NCBI GenBank assembly: GCA_024509875.1
Contig: JAMPIV010021219.1
Location: 248,001 to 312,000, forward strand
DNA: 64,000 nucleotides
Direction: 5' to 3'
From: Oreohelix idahoensis
Lineage: Eukaryota; Mollusca; Gastropoda; Stylommatophora; Oreohelicidae
The notes beneath the pieces were generated by a model. It did no database searches, was not told the origin of the DNA, and saw only the letters and a list, made by a program, of their open reading frames with translations. Positions within the stretch are counted from its first letter, which is position 1; each line of letters starts with the position of its first letter. Shown one piece after another: positions 49,200 through 59,564 of this stretch. The position numbers and the translations under genes were made by a program.

Positions 49200-49452
49200 C
49201 TACACGCCCATTGAGGCATATTGGGAATATGGGGTTATGCCCATATTTTCTTGACCATACGGCACACTAAGGGTGATGTGAGCATCACGCGGGCTGCCTT
49301 AACCTTCCCAGAGTTGCTCTGGTACCCACGTCATGAGACTGTGTCGACCACTGAGTCGTTTGCGGTCTAAAAAATCCCACCTCAACTGGGGATCGAACCA
49401 GGACCGCTGAGCTGGGAAGCCAGTGCACTAACAAGTGTCGCACGGGGAGCTG
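49200..49452 (-). mobile_element. tRNA-headed SINE, antisense (SINE-4)
   Basis: On the minus strand CCCCGTGCGACACTTGTTAG opens a tRNA-like head; CTTGTTAGTGCACTGG is in the A-box region and CTGGTTCGATCCCCAG (plus strand about 49392-49407) is a perfect B box. The body continues through GGTTAAGGCAGCCCGCG toward about 49200. The length and non-tRNA body make this a SINE. Confidence 0.7.
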
Positions 49453-50690
49453 GGAGGCAAATGAATGTTATCTGGTGTGACTGAAATACTGACCTTGACA
49501 CTGACATATTGAAATAAGGCGCGTCTGGTGACGCACATATTAGTCTACACGCTTAGTAAGTGTAGCTTTCAACTGACAATAAGTAACAACACTGAGCAAT
49601 ATAACTGTCATTTCAGAATAAATATTGCAAATATAAAATAACTTTAAACATAACCATATACCGCAACATATATAGCAGGTCCCAGTACTCTGACTGATAA
49701 GGGTAGACTAATGCAGATAAATCTCGCAGTTTAGATTCGTTACTTGGCAACTGCCTGGACCAGCCAAACTAAATTTAATAGAACTCTGAAACAATTGAAA
49801 ATCGGCTGCAGTGATTGCTTGCCATGTACGCCCCCTCCCCCCATCTCAGTTTTCCCATTCTGAGACCTGGCATGGAAATTGCGGTTTGATTTCCCTGCTG
49901 GCTGACTTCGTGACGCGATGATCTTTGCCAGCAGACTGATAGATGGTTTGACCTGTGAAGCTACCACCACCAGCATTAACTTCCGCCAATGTTTAATGAG
50001 GTTTGTTCAAACAGGAAACACGACATTTTGTACATCACTCTGTCTTCCTGTACGTTTCTATATCAAACAGTTCATCATAATCATCATCATCATCATCATC
50101 ATCACTGCAACGTGACTAAATGATATCTTTCAGTATTGAATCCACATACAGTTGTGTCCACTTGTTTCTTTATTTACTGCTCTTTCTCTCTCTCTCTCGC
50201 TCTCTCACTCACTTTCTCTCTCCCTCTCCCAATTATGTTATGAAGACCATCGCAAAGACTGCAGATAAACTGTTTCAGATCCAGTAGTAGCTGTGTTGTC
50301 TGTTGTGTTGTCCGTTACCCCTTCTATCTTCTACTGAACAGTCTTTATTTCTATTACCCTCTATTCTAAGGCTATGTCCCTAGGGCGTGGTCGGGAATAA
50401 TTCCGACAAGATGTCCAGTTTATGCCATTCTAAATCTCTCCATGTGTTTCATTAACTTTGTTACTCTCACGGAGGCTCTATACGTGTCCTTCACTTCTGT
50501 TATTCTGACAGAGACACATTAGTTTCCATCAAGTCAGGATCTCATCTTCTCCATCAAGTGCGGTATTCTTGTCCTCCAACCTAATCTCTTCATTCCTCGT
50601 TTCTTTGTCTGTTACCAGATGATGCTTTTCAGACATCTCATTTCACATTCGTTTGTTGTTTCCCCCCATCTGTATAATTTCACATGTCCC
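49453..50690. other. Unannotated DNA with microsatellites
   Basis: (ATC)n at about 50078-50104 and (CT)n at about 50183-50222 are present; otherwise nothing recognised. Confidence 0.45.
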
Positions 50691-51350
50691 TGCCATAAGG
50701 GGTCTGGAAATCCGCTGGGACAAGACACAGATTATGAGAATAAACGTGACAAATGATTACCTGGTTGCATATTCTAGAACCATCCCTACGTGATATATAT
50801 ATATTGGCAGTAACATAATAAAACTGGAGAAATAGACAATAATATGAAACTAAGAATACAAAAGACAATCAGAGCCTGTCCACCTGACTTTGCACTTGAG
50901 ATAGGGAAGGACAAGGCAGCGAGGAAGGGAGCTGGACCTAGTATAGTGAAGTCTCTAACACTTCACTGCCCTACAGCTATGGGACTACCTTGACCTGCTT
51001 GACAGATAAAGACTTTCTTAAACAGGTGCTTGCACTGAATATAGAATGATCTAAGCGATGTAACCAGGTCACCAATGTGGAACTGATGGAAAAGAACCTT
51101 AAAAAATACCAGTGGAATAAAGTGCTGCGGAGAACACTCTAGCACTGGACATACACTGAGAAAACTAAATGATAGTATTACAAGGCAGTCTTTGTTGTGG
51201 AATCCAAATGGTAAAAGAAACGAAAGGAAAGCTAAAAACACAGATGTTGACAGACCTGACATGGATAAATGTGATAGGGAAGGACCAGACACATATGGCA
51301 CAGGACAAGACAGTTTAGCACGAGTTTGTTGAAAGTTTATGCTCAACGGA
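50691..51350 (+). pseudogene. LINE family L-C remnant interrupted by a SINE
   Basis: GLEIRWDKTQIMRINVTN coding at about 50702-50756 resembles the post-catalytic GLKIN-K-K block of RT. After a SINE insert (about 50880-50998) the L-C sequence resumes with AAAGACTTTCTTAAACAGG (the LQTFINGCLRR region), CCAATGTGGAACTGATGG, GTATTACAAGGCAGTC and the terminal GCACAGGACAAGACAG region. All frames are broken. The intact reference for this family is 56091-56541. Confidence 0.75.
50880..50998 (+). mobile_element. SINE-3 3' part nested in L-C
   Basis: CTGACTTTGCACTTGAGAT, GAAGGGAGCTGGACCTAGTA, GTGAAGTCTCTAACACTTCA and CTGCCCTACAGCTATGGGAC match SINE-3 at 60531-60690. The tRNA head is missing, so this is a 5'-truncated copy. 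Confidence 0.75.
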
Positions 51351-51439
51351 CGGAGGAGGGCTGGGGGGGGCTAACTGGGTGACGAAAATAATACATGAAC
51401 AATTAGAAACTGGCAATTACCCGACATACAATACTTAAC

Positions 51440-51715
51440 ATTTGATAGGGATGGACGCTACCAGTTAGTGAATATTTACAACAAATTATAGGGACGGACC
51501 CTACCAGTTAGTGAATAGTTATAACAAATTATAGGGATGGACCCTACCAGTTAGTGAATAGCTGTAACAAATTATAGGAATGGACGCTACCTGTTAGTGA
51601 AGAGCTGTAACAAATTATAGTGATTGACGCTACCAGTTAGTGAAAAGCTGTAACAAATTATAGTGATTGACGCTACCAGTTAGTGAAAAGCTGTAACAAA
51701 TTATAGTGATTGAGA
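51440..51715. repeat. 43-bp tandem repeat
   Basis: AAATTATAGGGACGGACC-type starts occur at 51483, 51526 and 51569 (43-bp spacing) and continue to about 51715, roughly six units. Each contains CTACCAGTTAGTGAATAG or a close variant. Confidence 0.93.
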
Positions 51716-51775
51716 CGTAGGTGAGGATTTATCAAAGTCCGTTGCTTTCGATTTTTTTACAAGAAAACTTAACTC

Positions 51776-52752
51776 TAGGTGAGTCCTGTCACCGTGGTTT
51801 TCATCAATTCTTGGTGATGAGTGTACTACTCTCACACGAGTGGCGTAGTAGCTTCAGTACTTCGAACCGTCTGATAGATTGTAACCACAAGTAGTCTTGT
51901 ACCACAAACTTTTGGAAAAATAGACAAACAAATGCTTCTGCTAAGTACATTTGTGGGATGGCAATAAACAGGCGGGTGATTCAATTCCTTAGGGTTCCAG
52001 TCTGGGTATTTCAAGTCTTGGTCCCTTAAGTTTGCAGTCTCTGTATTTATAACGGCGGGCTTATTTTTTAAGGTTTTAAGTTTCCCAAATACTTCGATCT
52101 GTCACTTATAAGTATGGAATTCTAGGTCCGATCATTCTTTTCTGGCTTTTTGGGAGTTGCTCGTTTGAAGTTGCGAAGCTGTCTGTTCTGTGTGTCTGAG
52201 TTTGCTAGATTATATTTCCCACTTCTCAGTTCAAAAATCCGCCGACATTTCCAGTGAAATTCAATGTTTATTCCGGTCTCACTCTAATCCAATCGTTAGC
52301 TCTTTTGCACTACGTGGGGTGGGAAGTTTTAATTTCAAAATATCCCCCACGTGTTTTAAAATATTACATTTAATATTCCAACGCGTGACCTCTATCTAAT
52401 AATTCGTAAGACTTCCGATTGCATACAAACAAATCTGTGACTAATTTCCTGCCCAGAGGCTACATATCGCCAATATTGTCTCTCTAGATAGATTCTCGGT
52501 AATAATCTTACACCGGGATGGTCCCGTGAAACGATTTATCTCATTATCGCCCATGTTTTCGTGCCTTCTCCAGAGTGTCAAACAAAAGGGTCGCCGGCCG
52601 CTCAGACAAACAATACTGGCTTCCTATTCATCCTCGTACGAGACCATATTGTGTCTAACGAGGATCGTTTCCTTTCAAAGGTGGCAGGTGACTCAAAGCG
52701 ATAAACGTATTACCGCTGACTGGTGATAATGACCGGGTATTGTTACGATACT
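51776..52752 (-). repeat. Left arm of the F-centred inverted repeat (older antisense F copy plus flank)
   Basis: This is a diverged reverse complement of 53027-54100. Matched blocks from outside in: GTGAGTCCTG...TCATCAATT (51778-51809 with 54067-54097), CGTCTGATAGATTGTAACCAC, CCCTTAAGTTTGCAGTCT, CTGTCACTTATAAGTATGGA (52099-52118 with 53634-53653), AATTCAATGTTTATTCCGG, CCAATCGTTAGCTC, CACGTGTTTTAAAATATTAC, GTAAGACTTCCG and GGGTATTGTTACGATA (52730-52749). It lacks the counterpart of the first ~270 bp of F. Confidence 0.78.
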
Positions 52753-52753
52753 A

Positions 52754-53499
52754 TTGTGACGAAATGTCTGTCCCTGTCCTTTTGTGTGATCTCTCCCACC
52801 TTCAGCCCTCCGGCAGTAAACTTCTTTTCTTCATATTTCTTCATTATTCACTTGTTTTTTGGCATTTCATTTTGCCCTTTCATACATTTTACTCTTTATG
52901 CTGGACACAGCATGGTGAAGTCTCTAACACGTCACTCCCCTATGGTAGTATTTGCTACGGGAGTAATTCTTATCTTATTGTTTACCACTCCTCAGACGTG
53001 TTTACGTTCCGCCAGCTGAACTGTGGTATTATTGTAACTATACCCAGTCATCAGACCGGTCACCCGCTTATCTCTTTGAATCCGTCTGACAACCTGTGGA
53101 AACTTGTCGGTCCAACAATTGACCCCAGTGAAAAGGTGCTGATCGTGTTGACACAAACTTATATTGTGCGTACGATGAAAGAAAACAACACTGTCTGACC
53201 AGACATCTATCTGGCGGAGGCACGCAGATAAAGGCGATAAGTAGATAATCTGTCTGGGTAGACATCTGGGCGGAAGACATTGCGTCAAGAAAACATGGTC
53301 ACAATATTGCATTAGACAGGTGCGGCCGGAAGTCTTATGTAACGATATGACATCATGGTTGTAAGAGGCCACGCGTGTATATTAAATTTAATACTTTTCA
53401 AACACGCGTGGGATGAGTAATGATAAACAAACCGACCCCTCTAGTGCTAGAGAGCGATTGGTTCACCAGAATCTACAATGAATTTGATTGGAACATTCA
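52754..53499 (+). repeat. Dispersed repeat F, copy 2 (746 bp)
   Basis: Very similar to 4598-5345, same end bases, including the CACGCGTGTA/CACGCGTG hairpin at 53369-53409. Its first ~273 bp form the loop and the rest the inner right arm of the large inverted repeat. The open frames over it (98 and 152 codons) are not preserved in copy 1 and show no motif. Confidence 0.85.
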
Positions 53500-54100
53500 G
53501 CGGAAACCCAGCTGGATTTGAACTGGAAACTGTACAATACAATGTAGTGAAATCCCAGACACAGAAGACACAGAGAGATCGCATGGTACAGCGAACAACT
53601 CCTAAGAAGCTAGTGAGATATTGGACTTAGTATTCCATACTTATAAGTGACAGTTCAACGTATTTGACCAACTCTGAATACTTAAGAGTAAACCCGCATA
53701 ATTAAATACAAGACTGAAAACTTAAGGGGCCAGGACTTTAATATAACAAGACTGGAAACCTAGGAATCAGATTCACCAGTCATAATAGGACTTTAACTCA
53801 AGTTTTCACAGGTAGTGATTTCGCAGAGACACTCGTCGTCAGAGGAATTAACTCTAATTTTCCAGACCAAAGTGATTCGAACATCATCTAACCAAAGTGC
53901 TGTGTGTCCATACTAATCTATGCAGGAGATTGTGTATACCCATTACTTGGGTTCGTGGTTACAAGCCATCAGACGATTTGTGGTACTAACGCAGGTATTG
54001 TGAGAGAAAAGCATCCACATAACCGGCGACAGTGGAATAGAGTGTGGAGAAGGCTTTCGTCATCACAAAATTGATGAACCACAGCTGCAGGACTCACTCA
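53500..54100 (+). repeat. Outer right arm of the F-centred inverted repeat
   Basis: Continues beyond the end of F and is complementary to 51776-52236. It starts GCGGAAACCCAGCTGGATTT. If F is an LTR this would be internal sequence next to it, but no clear primer-binding site is present. No protein is recognised. Confidence 0.7.
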
Positions 54101-54159
54101 TACAAGTGTTACCGTTGGTACAGCACCATAAAGTCTTTTCATGTTACCGTTAGGGTATA

Positions 54160-54455
54160 TCTTCTCTTCTTTGATCCTTAGCCGCCGACCGTCAAAGCAG
54201 TCAGTTGCCATCACGCCTGGTGGCGTCTTGTAGGGCAACAACAAATTGATTCCACTTTACTCGGTCGGTGGCCATCCTTCGTACAATGCCCCAACTCTGG
54301 TTCATTCTTTGCATCTCAGCCTCCACAGTCCTCCGCCAAGTTGTTTTTGGTCGGCCTCTCTTTCGTTTTCCCTTCAGGGGTCCAAAGCATAGCTGTTCTT
54401 GTGATGGCATCGGGGTCTCTTCTGAGGACATGGCCAACCCATCACCGGTGTCAAT
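54160..54455 (-). pseudogene. LINE family L-B, 3' end, antisense
   Basis: Minus-strand coding matches L-B to its end: MAMSSEETPMPSQEQLCFGP in one frame, while the family frame gives PEGKRKRGRPKTTWRRTVEA, then ALQDATR and a GATCAAAGAAGAGAAG tail (plus strand CTTCTCTTCTTTGATC at 54161-54176). About 290 bp, 5'-truncated; it ends close to the outer end of the inverted repeat. Confidence 0.85.
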
Positions 54456-54874
54456 ATCTTGTCGAGGTATGGCGGCTTCATACCCTGATTACCCCCAGAG
54501 CTATGCCAGCTGGAGTTTTACTCCTGGAAGGGTATATATTGGGATTTTATTATAAGGCAAATATGTTCAATTTTTGTTTGTTTGTTGTATCATTAAAGTC
54601 AAGATACTGGTAGACTACTAGAGATAGATATTCTTGATGACAATTGTACCTAGGTTCGTTCCAAAATTCCTCTGTGGTGTTTAATGTTTTGTGACAATTA
54701 ATAGCATACTCAATATCCAATATTAAGTGCAAAATCTTCATCAAGAGGTAGTCAAGAAAGTCTTCAGGGATCCAGGAAAACAGTTTATTATCTTGAACAT
54801 AAAATCCAAAACAAAGTCATTTTCATACAATTACAATTCCTCATGAAAAGTAGTGTCTTTATATACATTTATTC

Positions 54875-55931
54875 TTATGCATGAATTGACAACGTGGAAT
54901 CTTGATTGTGGAGTTCCAAAAGCTTTGCATATCTCTGCCGACAACGTCCTTCACGCACATCTTCAATCACGCTTTTACTAGGATTAAACTTATGACAAAC
55001 TCCATCTTTGGCAACAGCTTGCTTGGCTAGTATTCGATTCAAAACTGTTTCACACAAAAGCTTGTTGGTTTGTTTAGTTTCAACTAAGTTAACCTTCGAA
55101 ACACTCTTTCGACGCATGCTGAGGAGTGAGGTAGTGCCATAAGCGTGCACATGAGGTCAGCCAAAACATCAAATTTCTTCTGGTTATTAGCATCAGATAC
55201 TTGTTGCAGTCCCAGCCAGAATGTGGGCGGATCCTCATCCACCAGATGTCCAAGATCTTTTAGGTACTATGCCAGTTCACGCCATTGATCAGACAGACGA
55301 TCAAGGCTCTCTTCTGAAACAACTGTTGGGAACTGCGCTGCTAATGGAATGACAGAAGGTTTGTTGATCTCGAGAGCTTGCTTTGGATCCAACAGCTGCA
55401 TTTGCGCCAGAACACTGTTTTGTCCAAGTGAGCAATGCCATACTGCATCACATAGGCAGCCTTGGTGCGCTTCAGTGACATTTTTTGAGCAATTGTGCGG
55501 TCTGGTAACATCTGCTTGCAACAATCAATCAAATGATCAGCTTGCGAAAACGGAGTATTATGTTCTGCCATGAAAGCTGACAACAGTATCTCCGCTTTAG
55601 CAATTTTGTCTTGGAGACAGGGCTCTTTTGGTTTGATGAAAAACTTGCTAATGTTCAGTTTTGATTTGGCTTCGAAGTTTTTCTTGTGCTTCTGTGTGCT
55701 TGTATGTGTCAATAAAGCTGTTTTGTTGGCATTAGTTAATGTACAGGAACAGTCCGTACAAATCGCAGCACAGCGATTGCCAGAGTCCGGCTTTATTCAA
55801 TCCTTCAGCTCGCTGTCTGTTAGCCATTCCTCACAAAAAGCCTGCTGATACCATGGCTTCACTTTTTTACGCAGTGGCGTGTGTGTCGTCATGCTGCTAC
55901 AACTACCTAGCGTGCCTTCATCATCGCTCAT
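54875..55931 (-). pseudogene. hAT-type (ZBED-like) transposase pseudogene, internally deleted
   Basis: The minus-strand ATG at 55931 opens MSDDEGTLG, then KPWYQQAFCEEWLTDSELKD, a TGA at codon 45 where the family usually has Trp, ICTDCSCTL...HTSTQKH (a degenerate BED-like zinc finger), AKAEILLSAFMAEHNTPFS and LPDRTIAQKMSLKRTKAAYV. After a frame change near 55440 it jumps to the C-terminal dimerisation region: RLSDQWRELA, VDEDPPTFW, then ALPHSSACVERVFR and NKLLCETVLNRILAKQAV. Proteins of this family run to some 600-700 residues; here about 340 codons remain, so most of the RNase-H-fold catalytic core is deleted. An AATAAA lies near 54784 on the same strand. It cannot act as a transposase. Confidence 0.85.
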
Positions 55932-55956
55932 TTTATAATCTTACAATAACCACACA

Positions 55957-55993
55957 AAAAAAAAAAACAAACAAACAAAAAAAAAAAAACAAT
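55957..55993. repeat. A-rich simple repeat
   Basis: A runs interrupted by CAAACAAAC. Confidence 0.9.
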
Positions 55994-56079
55994 ATGCTGT
56001 TAATCTGCTTAAGTCTAAAATTTAAAAAAAAATACTTTTACATACATTCTAAATGCTATTTGTCAAATATACCCAGATT

Positions 56080-56090
56080 AATGCAGATTT
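56080..56090. repeat. Target-site duplication of L-C (left)
   Basis: AATGCAGATTT, identical to 56542-56552. Confidence 0.85.
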
Positions 56091-56541
56091 TATTGTAATG
56101 TGAAGTCAGTCCTATTGTATGGCTCGGAGACATGGAGAACAACAAAGACAACAACCAAAAAGCTACAGACTTTCATAAATGGGTGCTTGCGTAGAATAGA
56201 GGGATTAAAATGGTATGACAAGATTACCAACGTGGAACTGATGACAAGAACTAGACAAGTGCCAGTGGAACAAGAGATGAGAAGAAGACGATGGCGATGG
56301 ATAGGACACACACTGAGGAAACCTGTTGATAGCATTACAAGGCAGTCCTTGTTCTGGAACCCCCAGGGCAAGAGAGGCAGAGGAAGACCAAGAAGTACAT
56401 GGAGAAGAGAGTTGGAAACAGAGGTGAAAATGATGAAGAGAACATGGAAAGAACTTGAGATGATGGCACGGGACAGGAGGACTTGGCATGTGTTTGTTGA
56501 AGGCCTATGCTCCTTTGGGAGTGGAGGGTTATGAATGAATG
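56091..56541 (+). mobile_element. LINE family L-C, 5'-truncated insertion with 11-bp target duplication
   Basis: 451 bp with one open frame (56100-56534): VKSVLLYGSETWRTTK, LQTFINGCLRRIEGLKWYD, MRRRRWRWIGHTLRKP, GKRGRGRPRSTWRRELETE and ARDRRTWHVFVEGLC, the C-terminal region after the RT in animal LINEs, ending in (GAAT)n. AATGCAGATTT flanks it at 56080-56090 and 56542-56552. The undamaged frame and exact duplication mark a young insertion. It has no catalytic domain. Confidence 0.93.
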
Positions 56542-56552
56542 AATGCAGATTT
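56542..56552. repeat. Target-site duplication of L-C (right)
   Basis: AATGCAGATTT, partly merged with the GAAT tail. Confidence 0.82.
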
Positions 56553-57040
56553 GGAAAAAAAATACCCAGATACCCTACGGAAGCCAAACAACACAGATCT
56601 AGTAAAGAAAAATACCTAGCTGTGGCAACACTGTCGCAGAGTGGTGGCCGATTTTACTACCTTTTGGATGGTTAGTCTATTACTTTTTTATTTATTTTAT
56701 TAGGTGTCATATGCTTACCGATGGAGGGTCTCGGCTATTCCGATTTACGTCATCGGTTGCTAAACACTCCCGCCAAAGATAACGTTGAGTCGCTACTTAA
56801 CCTAGTTTCGACTAGCTTCAGTTTCCATCTGATACTAGCGTAATTCGAGTCATTATTTCAATAAAACATCGTAACTGTTCTTCCTAATCTCACTGATAAC
56901 TATTAGCACGAATGATGCAATGGTATCAGTAGTAGGCCATCCGGTGACACAAGCTAAGTGCTAACTAAAAGGCACCAGCAAAAAAGGAAGGGACAATTCC
57001 AGTTAAACTTATTAACCAGTTAAGTATTATTAACCTTCTA
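56553..57040. other. Unannotated DNA
   Basis: Nothing recognised. Confidence 0.4.
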
Positions 57041-57161
57041 TCTACGTCTCTGCCAAGAGTAATCTTGCGCGCAAGTAGATACCTTGGACGCCAATATTAG
57101 ATACTCTTGAGTTTTGGTCACTGTTGGACCACTACTGCAAAGTAGGGAGGCAATCCGTGAC
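57041..57161 (+). repeat. Short dispersed repeat D, copy 2
   Basis: Near-identical to 10886-11007 (GTAATCTTGCGCGCAAGTAG, GACGCCAATATTAGATACTC, GTTGGACCACTACTG). The two copies share both borders but not their flanks, and the 32-bp satellite is absent here. Confidence 0.8.
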
Positions 57162-57204
57162 AAATAGCACAGTTCACCTCGCGGAATGTAAACACATCTG
57201 CGTG

Positions 57205-57280
57205 TAGAAAGATAAATTTAGTCCCATATCAGATACTTCCGTAGGCGAGGTGAGTGTTAGAGACTTCACTCTACTGATCC
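57205..57280 (-). repeat. Copy of the shared SINE/F module
   Basis: On the minus strand GTAGAGTGAAGTCTCTAACA, CTCACCTCGCCTACGGAAGT and ATATGGGACTAAATTTATCT match the module found in SINE-3 and repeat F. Confidence 0.7.
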
Positions 57281-57416
57281 AACATAGAGAGTAAAAAGAA
57301 TGAAAAGGCATGATTTATGCCAAATAATAGGCTGATGAATGTGAGAAATAAAGAAAATAAGCGATTCTGCGGAGTGGATGAGAGTTTTAAAAAAGCACGA
57401 TCGATTTCGTCACAAA

Positions 57417-57525
57417 TGGAACCAGGCCAGGAGGAAGATAGCTGATAGGATAATATGGCGCTCTCTCTTCCAAATCTCTACACCTCATGGTAGAAGAGGA
57501 ACAACTAAGTTAGTAAGTAAGTAAG
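57417..57525 (+). pseudogene. LINE family L-A, extreme 3' end
   Basis: TGGAACCAGGCCAGGAGGAA through AGAAGAGGAACAACTAAG matches 20093-20186, including the family tail of repeated TAAG. Only about 108 bp remain, so this is a strong 5' truncation. No clear target duplication. Confidence 0.88.
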
Positions 57526-57980
57526 AATAGCAACAACAACTGAATATATTCATTTATATTATGACACCATTATGTTGTAATTAAAACCCATCAAGGGTTG
57601 AGCAGAATAACTGCATATTAATTTTTTTTTGTTTAAGTGATGTTCTTGTATTTAGATTTACAGTAAAAATAAGGTCATAATTTTTGTTATAATTACTTTA
57701 CACATCTGTTTAGTTCGTCTGTAACCTCTTTATTTCCAGCGGTGTTGGCTGTAAATGTGATTAGTTCGCTTCTCTAGCTTCCTGTCTTACTGACGAAAAT
57801 ACTCACTTAATAGAATGTTAAGAGCAGACAGACACACGCCAGGCTGATACAGAAAACGCAGGTAAACATTTAAAGAAAAATTACGTAAACGAAACTTCGA
57901 ATACTGTAATAAAGAACACGGCGGCTTGTCGGGAATTTGGAATATCCTCATACCTCCATAAAATTACCACACTTGATAAG
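57526..57980. other. Unannotated DNA upstream of gag
   Basis: May contain the leader of the gypsy element, but no LTR or primer-binding site was recognised. Confidence 0.35.
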
Positions 57981-58243
57981 ATGGCAGGTCAAGAATCTGA
58001 AATGTCGATGATTCTCAAATTGCTTATGCAGCAAATAAATCAGCAGATGCGACAGAAAAAGGAGCAAAGAGAAGAGCAGAAAGAAATAGCGAACAGCAAA
58101 GACGCACCATGCGGCTGTTATTAGATCAGCAGAAAGCTAGGTCTTTGACTATCTCAGAAGCAAGTACCTCCTCACAGCTCCCAAAACCGTATCTTCCTCT
58201 TTTCTCAAAATTCACTGCAGAGAAAGAAAACTAGGACATATAT

Positions 58244-59564
58244 ACGAGGGGCGTTCAGAAAGTAATGCACCACATCATTTTTCTCAGCTAATAATGAAGA
58301 TAGAAGCATGAAATTTTACATACATTAAATATGGCATGTGCCAATTGTGTGCACCAAGTTGCACCACAACCGGCCAAATAATACGGCTGCCCTAAACCGT
58401 TGAAATGGAGCGTGTTAGCAACTTGCGTTATAAACAGCGAATTGTGATAGAATTTCTCGTTGCAGTGAAGGAAACTGTTGTGAATATTCACAAGCGTCTA
58501 TGTGATGTGTATGGAAGTTTTGCAGTCGGCAGGAGTACAGTCAGTCACTGGGTTCAGAGAATCAAAGAATCAGGAAGTGGAGATACGGAGCTGCTTGATC
58601 GGCCGCGCTGTGGACGTCCTGCCACAGCTACCAACGCAAAAATGTTGAAATGCGCTGAGGGCATTATTCTTGCTGATAGGCGAATCACTATTCAACAATT
58701 GGCCTTACAGCTGTCAGTCAGTATTGGTAGTGCAAATGCAGTTATAAAAACTCTCGGATTTTCTAAGGTTTGCGCAATATGGGTTCCTCGAAGTCTCACA
58801 AATGACTACCGATTGCAAAGGAAAGCAATTTCTTCTGAATTGTTGGAGCGTTTTAATGCTGATGGAGAGAACTTTTTAGCTAAGATCGTTACAAGTGACG
58901 AAACCTGGGCACATCATTTTGAACCTGAGACAAAAAGACAGTCAATGGAGTGGCATCATCCGCAATCACCAAGAAGAAATAAATTCAAGACAATTCCTTC
59001 AGCTGGAAAGGTCATGATCACTGTCTTTTGGGACATTAAAGGTGTGATTCTTGTGGACGTTATGCCAAGAGGAGAGACAATCAATTCGCAAGCTTACATT
59101 AAGACATTGAAAAAACTCAATCAACGTTTTCGCAGAGTTCGGCCGCACAAGAATCCAGCAGACCTGCTTCTCCTTCACAACAATGCGCGCCCTCACACAA
59201 GTCTGGTAACACGGGAAGCAATCACCAAATTGGGTTGGACTGTACTACCCCATCCACCCTATAGTCCCAATTTGGCACCCTCTGATTTTCAATCTATTTG
59301 GTCCACTTAAAGATGCACTCCGTGGGACAAGGTTTGAAGATGATGAAGGAGTGATTCATGCAGCGAAGAAATGGCTACATGATCAAGACAAAATCTGGTA
59401 CGGACTAGGAATACATACACTTGTTTCAAGTTGATGGGGATTATGTTGAATAATACCGATGTTTACATGACATATCCATGTATATTGTGTATAAATTTCA
59501 TGCTTTTTGAATAAACAACTCCTGAGAAAAACGATGTGGTGCATTACTTTCTGAACGCCCCTCG
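58244..59564 (+). mobile_element. mariner element with ~43-bp terminal inverted repeats
   Basis: 1321 bp. Both ends carry CGAGGGGCGTTCAGAAAGTA and continue as an inverted match for about 43 bp with one mismatch (58244-58286 and 59522-59564). TA dinucleotides at 58242-58243 and 59565-59566 are the duplicated target of the IS630-Tc1-mariner superfamily. It encodes one transposase, now inactive, and sits inside a gypsy gag, so it is the younger of the two. Confidence 0.97.
58405..59434 (+). pseudogene. mariner transposase pseudogene (D,D34D type)
   Basis: The 301-codon frame from ATG 58405 begins with a paired helix-turn-helix DNA-binding region (GRSTVSHWVQRIKESG near residue 42; IQQLALQLSVSIGSANAVIK near 96), then WVPRSLTND (126), TSDETWAHHFEPETKRQS (first catalytic D165) and APSDF (third D294). 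The second catalytic position in HNNARPHTS is N259 instead of D (codon AAC at about 59179-59181), spaced exactly 35 residues before D294 as D34D requires. An extra base near 59290 shifts the frame; the normal C-terminus can be followed in the other frame through KKWLHDQDKIWYGLGIHTL to a stop at about 59432. Length without the shift would be about 343 codons, the usual size. It is dead twice over. Confidence 0.95.

Noticed and set aside
49380..49452. Antisense tRNA gene
   Set aside because: Good B box, but the head runs into a non-tRNA SINE body and the cloverleaf ends do not close well.
52723..53198. 98- and 152-codon frames over F copy 2
   Set aside because: Not maintained in F copy 1 and without motifs; F appears non-coding.
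53500..53530. tRNA primer-binding site next to F (TGGATTTGAACTGG)
   Set aside because: It starts 14 bases after the F end and the GAAC position does not fit an acceptor-stem complement, so it does not prove F is an LTR.
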